Shown: piece after piece, positions 17,537 to 25,921 of the stretch
Position numbering within the stretch: position 1 is the stretch's first letter
Layout: every line of letters begins with the position of its first letter
Source of the DNA: Sulfurospirillum sp. SCADC
Lineage (GTDB): Bacteria; Campylobacterota; Campylobacteria; Campylobacterales; Sulfurospirillaceae
NCBI RefSeq assembly: GCF_000743525.1
Contig: NZ_JQGK01000017.1
Span: 20,834-84,833, forward strand
DNA: 64,000 nucleotides
Direction: 5' to 3'
The notes under the pieces: generated by a model
Told to the model about the DNA's origin: nothing
The model's database searches: none
What the model saw: the letters and a program-made list of their open reading frames with translations, nothing else
Made by a program: the position numbers and the translations under genes

Positions 17537-20000
17537 CTCCTTTAATCACGACGTGAGCGAAACGATATCCCTCTTTAAAAAACGGTGCGGTATCGATTTT
17601 GGTATCAAATGTTGGAAGATACGCGATCAATCCGTCGATCATCTTCTCTTCTTTGACCGCAATCACTAATTTCGCACCTGCTTCATTTTCTACGGTTACG
17701 ACCGCACCATCGTGAAGACTTTTGGCTTCCAAGAAAGCCGTTGATGCGTACAGCGCGCCTGCTTCACTGAGTTGATGCGCTTTGTTGGTAAAGGCGCTAA
17801 ACTGATGCACAGGGTTGGCTCTGTAAACCACATCGCCCTCTTTACATGTAAAGCTTGAAATGGGTTCTACTTCATCTTTACATGTAAAGGTTTGAAGCTC
17901 AAGTGCATAGCCACGATTTTCAGTGCCATCGTTTTCAAAACGATTCGGCAAGTGATCAAATTTCTCGGCTTTAAAGCCTTTTTCACTCGGCAAATACGGC
18001 GTATAATCAATCGTCCACTCCGCTTCTAAGCCCACGGCATTGGCGATGTCATTGAGACAATAGCCTTTAAATGGCAGTGCTGCATTGGTCGGAACGACGC
18101 GTTTGTTCATCGACGTAAACGTCCCTTCTTGTTGATTGAGAGCTGGCATATCCAAATCACCTTTGCCCAGTGCACTTAACGTAAAGTCGCCTTTGACGTT
18201 ATAACCTAAACTAAAGTTTCCTTTGGCATCGTCCAAATCACAGATAAGTGAAACACCCAGTGTGTTGGTGCGAGACGGAATAATGAGCAGTTTAAACGCG
18301 GTAAATCGCTCGATCAAACCTAACAGTTTCGCGATATTTTCTGCTCGTGGATGATTGAAAAGGTCTTCACCTGCGATCAAACTAAAGCTATCTTTTTTAT
18401 CTAAAAGTTTGGTGATTTTTTCCACCAAATCCGCTTCAGCGCCAATGAGTTCAATCAAAGCATTGGTATCGACTTCGATCTCTTTATCTACCATTTTCGT
18501 GATGGTTTTAACAACCTCTTTCTCTTCGCCGCTCTCTTCGTCTTTCACCATCTCTTTAATGTCTTCTTTGACGCTCTCTTGAATGGTTTTTTTCTCTATG
18601 GTGTGGAAAGAGGTAAGATAGTCAACAACACTTTTTGGCATCGTCTCTTTGTCGCCAAAAAGATCAAGGAGAAGATACGCAATCGCCTCTTCAGCGCCAA
18701 TTTTATGCGTAATGCTCAGTAAGTTTTTAGAGTACGCTGAAACGATTGGGTCTGCCACAGGGTGGAAATAAAGTCCAGCACCTTTGTTCATACCAATGGC
18801 GTTATTCATTGCATAGCCTGCATTAGGACTGTCGGTCTTAATCGCAGTCCCAAAACTCACGACAAAATTGCTCTCAGAAACAGACTTCAAATCCCCACTG
18901 TAAAGGTTTGAACCTGCGGTACTTGCAAAATGTTTGAGGAAGTTTTGATACGCTTTGGCATCTTCGTTCACGAGTTTAAAGCCAAATTTCTCTTTGAGTT
19001 TTTGTAAAATCAACGCTTCTTCATTGGTAATGTAGCTGTCAAAAACGATGGTATCGACGTTGGTTTGAAGCAGTTCCACCACGCGTGCAAAGGCAGTTTC
19101 ATCTTTACATGTAACCTCGTTTTGGAAGTCAAAACCATAGCGCGCTGCGGCATGTAATGGTGCGTAGTTATGATCGCTATTGACACGGTAAATCTTAGGT
19201 TCTGGATTGCTCGTACTCGTGTGTTTGACATCGTAATACAAAAGTGAACAGTCACTGCTGTGTGGGTTTGCCGCTGGGATTTTTTTCAGTTCCCACGCAT
19301 TGGACGTGTATTGGAAGTCTGAGCCTACGAGTGCACCCACTGGACACACCGCTGTACACTCGCCACACTGCGTACAGTCGAGTGTTTCAGCCCCACTGGC
19401 GATACCGATGATCGACTTTTGGAGTTTATTCCACATCGCATAGGCGTCTTTTTCGGTTTTATCTTTCCATGTTTTATCAAGCTCTGCACCACCGCGAGGA
19501 ACGGTTTTTAAGGCGGATTCACCGATCATATCTTTACAGACGGTGACACAGCGCTCACAGACGATACAGAGTGATGCGTCGTAATGGATTTTGCCCCACT
19601 GTTTCGTTGGGCGATGCGTATCGGCGATGCAGTGATGTTGGCTGTCCACGCCCATGTGCAAGGTGTAGTTTTGCAGTTCACACTCACCACTTTGATCGCA
19701 CACGCCACACTCTAAGGGATGGTTAATGTCGTAAATCTCCATGATCGCTCGACGCTCTTTTTCGATCTCTTCGGTTTTCGTGATGACGTTCATGCCCTCT
19801 TTGGCACGCGCGTTACAACTGTACGCTCGCTTGCCATCGATGTCTACTAAACACAAACGACACGCTAAGGTTGGTGAACAATTCGTCACATAACAGAGCG
19901 CTGGGATAAAAATATCGTTTCTGCGCGCAACGCCTAAAACGTACTCACCTTCTGTCGCGGTATACTGTTTTCCATCTATGGTTATTAAAACATCGCTCAT
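17523..20000 (-). CDS. nuoG: Complex I subunit NuoG, with charged insertion
   Basis: 825 residues. N-terminal [2Fe-2S] ligands lie between residues 36 and 62 (CYVTNC, CRLC, SC); the N3-type site is HPLECGVCDQSGEC (~94-107); two further ferredoxin-like sets are CIVCERCVTVC and CTQCGECTAVCPVGAL. The rest is a degenerate molybdopterin oxidoreductase-like domain. A Lys/Glu-rich stretch (~473-508) interrupts it and looks like an insertion. The ATG overlaps the preceding TGA by four bases. Three palindrome copies occur in the gene, two only 36 bases apart (17842, 17878), both read as Phe-Thr-Cys-Lys. As no NADH-binding NuoF is encoded, electrons must come from another donor. Confidence 0.95.
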   Translation of the reverse strand: MSDVLITIDGKQYTATEGEYVLGVARRNDIFIPALCYVTNCSPTLACRLCLVDIDGKRAYSCNARAKEGMNVITKTEEIEKERRAIMEIYDINHPLECGVCDQSGECELQNYTLHMGVDSQHHCIADTHRPTKQWGKIHYDASLCIVCERCVTVCKDMIGESALKTVPRGGAELDKTWKDKTEKDAYAMWNKLQKSIIGIASGAETLDCTQCGECTAVCPVGALVGSDFQYTSNAWELKKIPAANPHSSDCSLLYYDVKHTSTSNPEPKIYRVNSDHNYAPLHAAARYGFDFQNEVTCKDETAFARVVELLQTNVDTIVFDSYITNEEALILQKLKEKFGFKLVNEDAKAYQNFLKHFASTAGSNLYSGDLKSVSESNFVVSFGTAIKTDSPNAGYAMNNAIGMNKGAGLYFHPVADPIVSAYSKNLLSITHKIGAEEAIAYLLLDLFGDKETMPKSVVDYLTSFHTIEKKTIQESVKEDIKEMVKDEESGEEKEVVKTITKMVDKEIEVDTNALIELIGAEADLVEKITKLLDKKDSFSLIAGEDLFNHPRAENIAKLLGLIERFTAFKLLIIPSRTNTLGVSLICDLDDAKGNFSLGYNVKGDFTLSALGKGDLDMPALNQQEGTFTSMNKRVVPTNAALPFKGYCLNDIANAVGLEAEWTIDYTPYLPSEKGFKAEKFDHLPNRFENDGTENRGYALELQTFTCKDEVEPISSFTCKEGDVVYRANPVHQFSAFTNKAHQLSEAGALYASTAFLEAKSLHDGAVVTVENEAGAKLVIAVKEEKMIDGLIAYLPTFDTKIDTAPFFKEGYRFAHVVIKGVEHV

Positions 20001-20839
20001 TGCTCTGCCTTCACTATTTTTACTACATGGTAGGGATAGCTCGAATCCGCTTTCGCACAGGGCATTAAAGCGATCACGCCTTTTAAACTATCGTCGCGAA
20101 CAAAGGTACGCGGATAGACCTCTTGGTTGATAGCAACCGTGATTTTGTCGTTGTTTTGCACTTTGGCTGCCATTTGAAACTGAGCGGAACCTATAAGCAG
20201 ATGCTCTTCATCCACTCGTGTTACAGGGCATTGATAGACCACAACCCCGTCAAAACTTTTTAGATTTTCAACCGCGTTTAAAACGCTCTCATTTTGTGAT
20301 GAGACAATCATTTCAGGTGTGCTACCCACAACAAGCAATTTTGCTTTGCCAAACTTTGCGATCAATCCTGCAAGATGTGCAATAGAAGCAGCTTGTGGAT
20401 GACGGATCAGATCATCTCCTAAAACAATCAGCACACGGTGAGCTTCTTGATACAACGCTTCAATCTCTTCGATCTCTTCTTCGCCTAGATTGCTCTCCGC
20501 ACTGATGTAACCCTCATCGAGTTCTTCAAAATAGTTTTGAACAGTTTCAGGAAGCTTTACATGTAAAAGAAAACTTTTGGCAAGAAGCGCCAATACACCC
20601 TCTTCGGCACCGACTTCGTAACGGCTAAAAAATGTACTTTTTTCAACCAAAGCAGGATCTTCCATCGTAAAGAGATAGACCACTTTAGCTGTACTCGCAC
20701 TCACCTTTTCTAAAAGTGTTGTGTCATGGCGCGAAGGCAGTGTTCCCACGCAAATCATAAGATCAAATCCTTTACATGTAAACGCAAAAGAGTCATTACT
20801 TGACTGATTTAAGGCTTCTATAAATTGCTTTTTGACCAT
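19997..20839 (-). CDS. NuoF-position protein of the Campylobacter type (Cj1574c-like), NuoG-domain related
   Basis: 280 residues at the place where nuoF normally sits. It has no NADH- or FMN-binding motif and no cluster cysteines of NuoF. Residues ~145-175 read GDDLIRHPQAASIAHLAGLI, which can be aligned with GEDLFNHPRAENIAKLLGLI in the downstream NuoG, so it looks like a relative of the NuoG C-terminal domain. C. jejuni has the same replacement, and its product was proposed to accept electrons from flavodoxin rather than NADH. The role here is inferred from that. Two TTTACATGTAAA copies (20556, 20771) lie within it. Confidence 0.8.
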   Translation of the reverse strand: MVKKQFIEALNQSSNDSFAFTCKGFDLMICVGTLPSRHDTTLLEKVSASTAKVVYLFTMEDPALVEKSTFFSRYEVGAEEGVLALLAKSFLLHVKLPETVQNYFEELDEGYISAESNLGEEEIEEIEALYQEAHRVLIVLGDDLIRHPQAASIAHLAGLIAKFGKAKLLVVGSTPEMIVSSQNESVLNAVENLKSFDGVVVYQCPVTRVDEEHLLIGSAQFQMAAKVQNNDKITVAINQEVYPRTFVRDDSLKGVIALMPCAKADSSYPYHVVKIVKAEQ

Positions 20840-21079
20840 CTATGCTACTTCACTTTTCACTTTTTTAACGACAATCGTCCAATCGGCTTCATTGAACTTC
20901 AACGAATTCATCAGTGTCCAACCTGCCTCTTTAATCACATCCGCGCTTTTTTGGATCGGAGAAAAATCACCGATCTCAAACATAAAGATGGACACTTCGC
21001 CCATAGCAGTCTCGTCGATGATCTCAAGCATACGTCCGTAAAAATCATCCCCTAAATGGCGTAAATCATACCGTTGCAT
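20840..21079 (-). CDS. Small NuoE-position protein (Cj1575c-like)
   Basis: 79-residue acidic soluble protein in the place of nuoE. It has no cysteine, so it cannot carry the NuoE [2Fe-2S] cluster. The pattern (charged start, amphipathic helix, GWTLMNSLKFNEADWTIVVK strand pair) resembles the short conserved gene found between nuoD and the nuoF replacement in Campylobacter. Probably a structural part of the electron-input module. It abuts the next gene without a gap. Confidence 0.7.
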   Translation of the reverse strand: MQRYDLRHLGDDFYGRMLEIIDETAMGEVSIFMFEIGDFSPIQKSADVIKEAGWTLMNSLKFNEADWTIVVKKVKSEVA

Positions 21080-21088
21080 GTGCTTCTC

Positions 21089-22315
21089 CTATCTGTCAAT
21101 TTCGCCAAAGACGATGTTCGCGTTACCAATGATCGCAACCACGTCGGCTAAATATTCACCCACTAAAATCTCTTGTAACAGTGCCGTATGGAAAAAACTT
21201 GGCGCTCGAAGCTTCAACCTGTAAGGATACGGATCGCCTTGAGAGTTGATGTAAAAACCAAGTTCGCCTTTAGGCGATTCGGTCGCCACATACACTTCAC
21301 CCACAGGTGGACGCATGCCTTGTGTCACAAGGACAAAATGCTGCATCAACGAGTAATTTTGCGTCATAATCTGCTCTTTGGGTGCAGAGATATATTGAGG
21401 CGCATGTGCCATGATTTCAGGTGATGTTTCCTCATACATTGGAATGAGTTGCTTAAGGATGCGAACACTTTGGCGCATCTCTTCCATATGCAGTTTATAC
21501 CGTCCGTAACTATCACAGGTCGTACTCACAGGCACATCAAACTCCACTTCATCGTAGAGCTCGTACGGCTCTTCTTTGCGAATATCCCATGCGATGCCCG
21601 AACCTCTGAGCATCGGGCCACTACAGCCCCAGCTTTGCGCTTGCTCAGGGGTGACAATACCGACATCTTCCAAACGCATTTTCCAGATACGATTTTGATC
21701 TAACAAGCCTTCGTAATCTGCAATATCAAGTGGCAAATGGTTAATGAATTTATTGAGCCCATCAATCCAACCTTTAGGCAAATCCAGTGGCACACCACCG
21801 ATTCTCACCGAAGAGTGCGTCAAACGCGCGCCACAATAGTCTTCGATCAAATCCAGTGTGTACTCCCTTTCTCTAAAGGTGTAAAGGAAAATCGTCATCG
21901 CGCCCACGTCAAGCGCATGCGTTGCGAGCCAAAAAAGGTGCGAAGAGATGCGGTTGAGCTCTAAAAGCATCATACGAATCACTTTAGCCCGACGTGGCAC
22001 TTCAAGCCCGATGAGTTTTTCAACCGAGAGCGCAAAGCCGTAGTTATTGGCTGTTGCGGCGATGTAGTCCATTCGATCGGTTGTTGGCAAGAATTCGTTG
22101 TAGATCATATTCTCCGCCATCTTCTCCATACCGCGGTGCAAATAACCAATATCAGGCGTTGCTTTACTCACTTTTTCGCCATCGAGTTCCAAAATCAGAC
22201 GAAGCTGCCCATGTGCGCTGGGATGCTGTGGACCAAAGTTGACGATCATGTGGTTATCTTCACGCTCAAAAGCGATATTCTCAAAAAAAGGTTTTAGGCG
22301 ATTGACTTTTTGCAT
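21089..22315 (-). CDS. nuoD: Complex I subunit NuoD
   Basis: 408 residues, homologous to the large subunit of NiFe hydrogenases. Carries [14 protein letters not shown] (quinone-site His and strand), [10 protein letters not shown] and the C-terminal FGEIDR. With NuoB it forms the quinone-reduction site. NuoC is a separate upstream gene, unlike the fused nuoCD of enterobacteria. Confidence 0.96.
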   Translation of the reverse strand: MQKVNRLKPFFENIAFEREDNHMIVNFGPQHPSAHGQLRLILELDGEKVSKATPDIGYLHRGMEKMAENMIYNEFLPTTDRMDYIAATANNYGFALSVEKLIGLEVPRRAKVIRMMLLELNRISSHLFWLATHALDVGAMTIFLYTFREREYTLDLIEDYCGARLTHSSVRIGGVPLDLPKGWIDGLNKFINHLPLDIADYEGLLDQNRIWKMRLEDVGIVTPEQAQSWGCSGPMLRGSGIAWDIRKEEPYELYDEVEFDVPVSTTCDSYGRYKLHMEEMRQSVRILKQLIPMYEETSPEIMAHAPQYISAPKEQIMTQNYSLMQHFVLVTQGMRPPVGEVYVATESPKGELGFYINSQGDPYPYRLKLRAPSFFHTALLQEILVGEYLADVVAIIGNANIVFGEIDR

Positions 22316-22317
22316 GA

Positions 22318-23118
22318 TTAATATCTCTCTTTCAGGGTTATAGCATCTTCTTTTTTGAGTTTTTTCACGATAAACACGCCACCCTCTTCTTGGTAATCGG
22401 TCACTGTTTTTTCTTGGCTTGGTTCAGCACCAAAAGGAACTTCGTGGTTGAGGTGTGCAAAACGGTACGTATCGTTCACATCCACGCGCGCACTGTCACG
22501 CTCTTCAGGGCCTATGATGTCGCGGTACTCTTTGCCAAAAATCTTGTCGATCTCATACCATTGCGCCACTTCATCCCCCTGCAATGGATAGGTTTTGCGA
22601 AGCGGATGATCATACCAATCATCGGGCATTAAAATACGTTTCATATAGGGATGTCCGCTGATAATGACGCCAAACATATCGTACATCTCGCGCTCCGCCC
22701 AATCGGCACTTTTGTAAACACCAATCACGCTTTTAAGCACCTCTTTCTCTTTAATAAAACATTTCACACGCATGCGTTTACGCTTTGAGGTGGAGAGCAT
22801 TTGGTAAAAAATCTCAAATTCGCCGCTTTTGGCTAACCAGTCAATCGCACTGTGTTCGCTTAAAAAGTTATAAGAAAGCTCATCTCTAAGGGTTTGTAAA
22901 ACACTCACGTTATCTTTTGGGTCAATGTAAACAACCAGTTGCCCTTTTTGAATATAGGCCTCTTGAATCTCAAATTTTGTTTTTAAAACAGATAAATCGT
23001 TTGCAAAAACGTCATCGCTCTCCACGGCTTCTTTAGGAATTTGGGGTGCCACGAAGTAACGATCGTTGTAATACGACTTTTTTTGAACATTGTGTTTATC
23101 GCTGTAACTTCTCATCAT
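22318..23118 (-). CDS. nuoC: Complex I subunit NuoC
   Basis: 266 residues. The central and C-terminal parts hold the 30-kDa subunit signature ([20 protein letters not shown], then [20 protein letters not shown]). The N terminus is longer than usual by some 30-40 polar residues, and a short C-terminal tail follows the core. Starts within the nuoB stop. Confidence 0.94.
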   Translation of the reverse strand: MMRSYSDKHNVQKKSYYNDRYFVAPQIPKEAVESDDVFANDLSVLKTKFEIQEAYIQKGQLVVYIDPKDNVSVLQTLRDELSYNFLSEHSAIDWLAKSGEFEIFYQMLSTSKRKRMRVKCFIKEKEVLKSVIGVYKSADWAEREMYDMFGVIISGHPYMKRILMPDDWYDHPLRKTYPLQGDEVAQWYEIDKIFGKEYRDIIGPEERDSARVDVNDTYRFAHLNHEVPFGAEPSQEKTVTDYQEEGGVFIVKKLKKEDAITLKERY

Positions 23119-23624
23119 ACCAACCTTTTAGGTTCTAATCTGCGTGATGCTTTCTCGGTGCGGATTTTCTTTTGTAGCAACATAAGTGCGTATTGAAGGG
23201 TTTCAGGACGTGGCGCACAGCCTGGTAAATAAATATCCACAGGAATAATGCGATCAGCCCCTTGAACGGTTGCGTAGGTGTTGAACATACCCCCCGTATT
23301 GGCACAACTTCCCATGCTAATGACCCATTTTGGATCGGGCATTTGATCGTACAAACGACGCATAAATGGCGCATGTTTTTTGGTCAAGGTTCCTGCGATC
23401 ACGATGACATCGGCTTGTCTAGGACTCGCTCTAAAAATCGTTCCAAAACGGTCAAAGTCATAACGACTCGCCCCCGTTGCCATCATCTCAATCGCACAAC
23501 AGGCAAGCCCGTAGGTGAGTGGCCAAAGCGAGTTACTTCTACCCCATTGAACCAGTTTATCGACTGTGGTAAGTGCCACAGGAAGTCCTGCTTCTTGAAG
23601 GTAATTTATCTTATGCTGTGCCAT
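23115..23624 (-). CDS. nuoB: Complex I subunit NuoB
   Basis: About 169 residues. Ligands of cluster N2, the last cluster before quinone, are visible: the adjacent Cys pair in [10 protein letters not shown], plus [10 protein letters not shown] and LPGCAPRPE. The frame is open a little upstream, but the ATG at 23624 (MAQHKINYL) has AAGGAG at ideal distance. It overlaps the nuoA end by 19 bases. Confidence 0.95.
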   Translation of the reverse strand: MAQHKINYLQEAGLPVALTTVDKLVQWGRSNSLWPLTYGLACCAIEMMATGASRYDFDRFGTIFRASPRQADVIVIAGTLTKKHAPFMRRLYDQMPDPKWVISMGSCANTGGMFNTYATVQGADRIIPVDIYLPGCAPRPETLQYALMLLQKKIRTEKASRRLEPKRLV

Positions 23625-24004
23625 TCGAGCGCTCCTTTTTTCCATGCGTATGCAAAACCAATGGTTAAAATAATGACAAATAAAATCATCTCAACAAACC
23701 CAAACATTCCCAGAGCTTTAAAATCCACTGCCCATGGAAACATAAAGATAATCTCGACATCAAACAAAATAAACAAAAGCGCAAACAGGTAAAAATGTGC
23801 CGAAATTTTATTGGGCTGTTTGGTCACTTCGGGACCGCATTCGTAAATGCTGAGTTTGAGTTTTTCCGTATCGAGTCGCGCCATTTTACGGCTAACGACA
23901 CGTGCTAAGACGGTAATGCCATAAAAGACAACAGCGCCAAAAACAAGGAGGAAAAAAGCTCCAAAGTAGGGATGGGCAAAATCCATATGCGACAAAGGGG
24001 TCAT
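23606..24004 (-). CDS. nuoA: Complex I subunit NuoA
   Basis: 132 residues, three membrane helices, with the conserved [20 protein letters not shown] loop and the acidic helix [13 protein letters not shown]. First gene of the operon. The ATG at 24004 is chosen over in-frame upstream ATGs because GAAGGA precedes it by six bases and the length then matches the family. Confidence 0.94.
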   Translation of the reverse strand: MTPLSHMDFAHPYFGAFFLLVFGAVVFYGITVLARVVSRKMARLDTEKLKLSIYECGPEVTKQPNKISAHFYLFALLFILFDVEIIFMFPWAVDFKALGMFGFVEMILFVIILTIGFAYAWKKGALEWHSIR

Positions 24005-24022
24005 TATCATTCCTTCATTCAT

Positions 24023-24028
24023 TTTATA
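24023..24028 (-). promoter_or_regulatory. Probable -10 box of the nuo operon
   Basis: TATAAA on the minus strand with TGT in front (TGTTATAAA). It predicts a leader of about a dozen bases before nuoA and places the inverted repeat at 24038-24066 over the -35 region. Confidence 0.5.
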
Positions 24029-24037
24029 ACAAATCCA

Positions 24038-24066
24038 TCTGAGTGCTTTACATGTAAGCACTCAGA
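24038..24066. promoter_or_regulatory. Inverted repeat over the nuo -35 region; possible operator
   Basis: Perfect 11-bp inverted repeat TCTGAGTGCTT / AAGCACTCAGA around TACATGT; the centre also contains a TTACATGTAA copy (24048-24057). No T-run follows it in the minus direction, so it is not a convincing terminator. Its place just upstream of the predicted -10 fits an operator. Function is inferred from position only. Confidence 0.4.
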
Positions 24067-24085
24067 AAGGCTTGCTTAAGCCTTT
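24066..24085 (-). terminator. Hairpin at the end of the AAA+ ATPase gene
   Basis: 8-bp stem AAAGGCTT / AAGCCTTT with loop GCTT, overlapping the stop codon of the ATPase gene. Only a short T-run follows on the minus strand, so termination may be partial. Confidence 0.45.
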
Positions 24086-25817
24086 AATTCATAAATCCAA
24101 CGGATTTTGCATCACCAAAGGCGCCTTTGGTTTCGCGGTCAATCGAGAGTTTAAAATCTTCAAACGTAAACAGCGGTTGCGCTTTAGCAGCGACTTTAAG
24201 CGCTGTATTTTTAAGCACGACTTTGATCTGTCCTCCTGTGAGCGGGTACGAAGCGAGTTTTTCAATATCCAATCCCTCTTCATAGGTAGCATTTTCAGGT
24301 AAAAGCTTTTTCCACAGTTCAATTCGCTGTTTCACATCAGGCTTTTCAAAGGCAATTTTATAGTCAAAACGCCTTGAAAATGCAGGATCGATCGTCTCTA
24401 AAAGGTTTGTTGTTGCAATAAGTAGTCCATCAAAACGCTCAATCTGCTCTAAAAAGATATTTTGCATCTGATTGTGCATTTTATCGGCACTTGCGCCACT
24501 GTCGGTTGAGCGTGCACTTAAGAATTGATCCGCCTCATTTAAAAGTAAAAGAGGCTCACTTTTCGTCTTTTTGCACAGCTCTTTGTACGTATCAAAAATA
24601 CTGCGTACATTTTTTTCACTCTCGCCAACATACTTGGAGAGAATCTTGGAACAGTCAAAACTGAGCACGCGCTTTTTCATCGACTTCGCTAAAGAAAGGG
24701 CTGTCATCGTTTTACCCGTCCCCGGAGCGCCGTAGAGAATAATCTTCGCATCAATGCCACTACGACGCTCTTTGATGCCCCATTCGCGCAGTAACTTCAC
24801 CACATTTTTATCAATTTGTTTGAGTAAATTATCGAGAACTTCTTTGGTTTTGGGATGCAAGATGACATCATCCAAATTGGTCTTAGGGTCGATCAGTTCA
24901 AAAAGTTCCTGCTCACCAATGAGCATATCAAGCTTAATTTTCTTGCTTTTTTTCTCTTTATTGGGGTGCATGATCTTTTGCAAAATCTCTTCGGAGATGA
25001 AAAAGCTTCGCGTCACGCCACCAAAGGTGCTCAGCATCTCATCGTAATCAATAATGAGATTTTCGATGAGTTTTGAGCCCTCTTCAAGTAAGGAACGATT
25101 TTTAATCTTCTCATAATCATCGACGCTGATCAGGCTAATGAGCGTATTCATATCGCGTAAACTTTCAAACTCACCGGCATACTCCTCTTTAAGAAGGGCT
25201 AAAAAAATGAGCTGCTCTTTAGGGCTTAACTCATTTTCTTTGAAAATATTTTCAACGATGATCTCATTTTGTGTGACTTTGATACGCTCAACAATCCGAC
25301 TTTCTAAAAGGTCGAGTTTATTTTTAAGACGTCCAATGCTTGGTGAATTTTCCGTTGCATTGTGTTTGGTTTGGCTTAGTTTTTGATACAGCTCTATTCG
25401 GAAAAACTGATCTTTAAGATATTCAAGATGATCGGCGTAAGGCGTAACATCTGGTAACACAACCTCTAAGGTGCCCTCTTCCAAAAGCTTTAAAAAAGCA
25501 GAACTCAGTGTAACACTACTGTTTAAAAGTTCTAAGTTGGAGACATCCATGATCTTTGAACTCAAAAAATTGTTTTGCACAATCCATCCTTGCTCGATCA
25601 ACTCTTTGACCAACGAGAGTTTTTGCAGATGCGCATACTTCTTATCGCCAAAAAGCTTAATCAAAATCTCTCCAACACCAAGGTCAACGGAGCCTTGTAC
25701 GTACTCTTTGGTCATTAATTGTAAAAATTTTGCTTCGTCAATCGAACATTTAAGATGCTCATAAATTGTGGATGTTTGAACCGTTTTACTCTCTAAAAAA
25801 TCTATCAAATACTGCAA
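24084..25817 (-). CDS. AAA+ family ATPase, FtsH/26S-like module with long helical N terminus
   Basis: 577 residues. The first ~340 are helical, polar and of unknown fold; then a classical AAA module: Walker A GAPGTGKT (~362), Walker B LLLLLNEADQF (~424) in which Asn replaces the usual Asp before Glu, sensor-1 ATTN, and an arginine-finger-like FSRRFD. There is no protease or membrane domain, so it is presumably a protein remodeller. Long single AAA proteins of this type occur in Campylobacter. The start is TTG at 25817. Separated from nuoA by 80 bases with two hairpins. Confidence 0.75.
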   Translation of the reverse strand: MQYLIDFLESKTVQTSTIYEHLKCSIDEAKFLQLMTKEYVQGSVDLGVGEILIKLFGDKKYAHLQKLSLVKELIEQGWIVQNNFLSSKIMDVSNLELLNSSVTLSSAFLKLLEEGTLEVVLPDVTPYADHLEYLKDQFFRIELYQKLSQTKHNATENSPSIGRLKNKLDLLESRIVERIKVTQNEIIVENIFKENELSPKEQLIFLALLKEEYAGEFESLRDMNTLISLISVDDYEKIKNRSLLEEGSKLIENLIIDYDEMLSTFGGVTRSFFISEEILQKIMHPNKEKKSKKIKLDMLIGEQELFELIDPKTNLDDVILHPKTKEVLDNLLKQIDKNVVKLLREWGIKERRSGIDAKIILYGAPGTGKTMTALSLAKSMKKRVLSFDCSKILSKYVGESEKNVRSIFDTYKELCKKTKSEPLLLLNEADQFLSARSTDSGASADKMHNQMQNIFLEQIERFDGLLIATTNLLETIDPAFSRRFDYKIAFEKPDVKQRIELWKKLLPENATYEEGLDIEKLASYPLTGGQIKVVLKNTALKVAAKAQPLFTFEDFKLSIDRETKGAFGDAKSVGFMN

Positions 25818-25921
25818 TACAAAGCCTTTTAATCCGTAGTAAAAATATTTTTATACGACTACATGGAAATATATGATGGCAAGATGATGATAAAATAACC
25901 CTTTGATTAAAAAGTTAATCT

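Noticed and set aside
17841..17889. Two close palindromes in nuoG considered as a CRISPR or tandem-repeat start
   Set aside because: The 24-base spacer is ordinary nuoG coding sequence and there are only two copies; they belong to the dispersed palindrome family.
23262..23792. Long plus-strand open frame of 176 codons opposite nuoB and nuoA
   Set aside because: It lies antisense to two strongly conserved complex I genes, has no ribosome site and no recognisable domain; a shadow frame.
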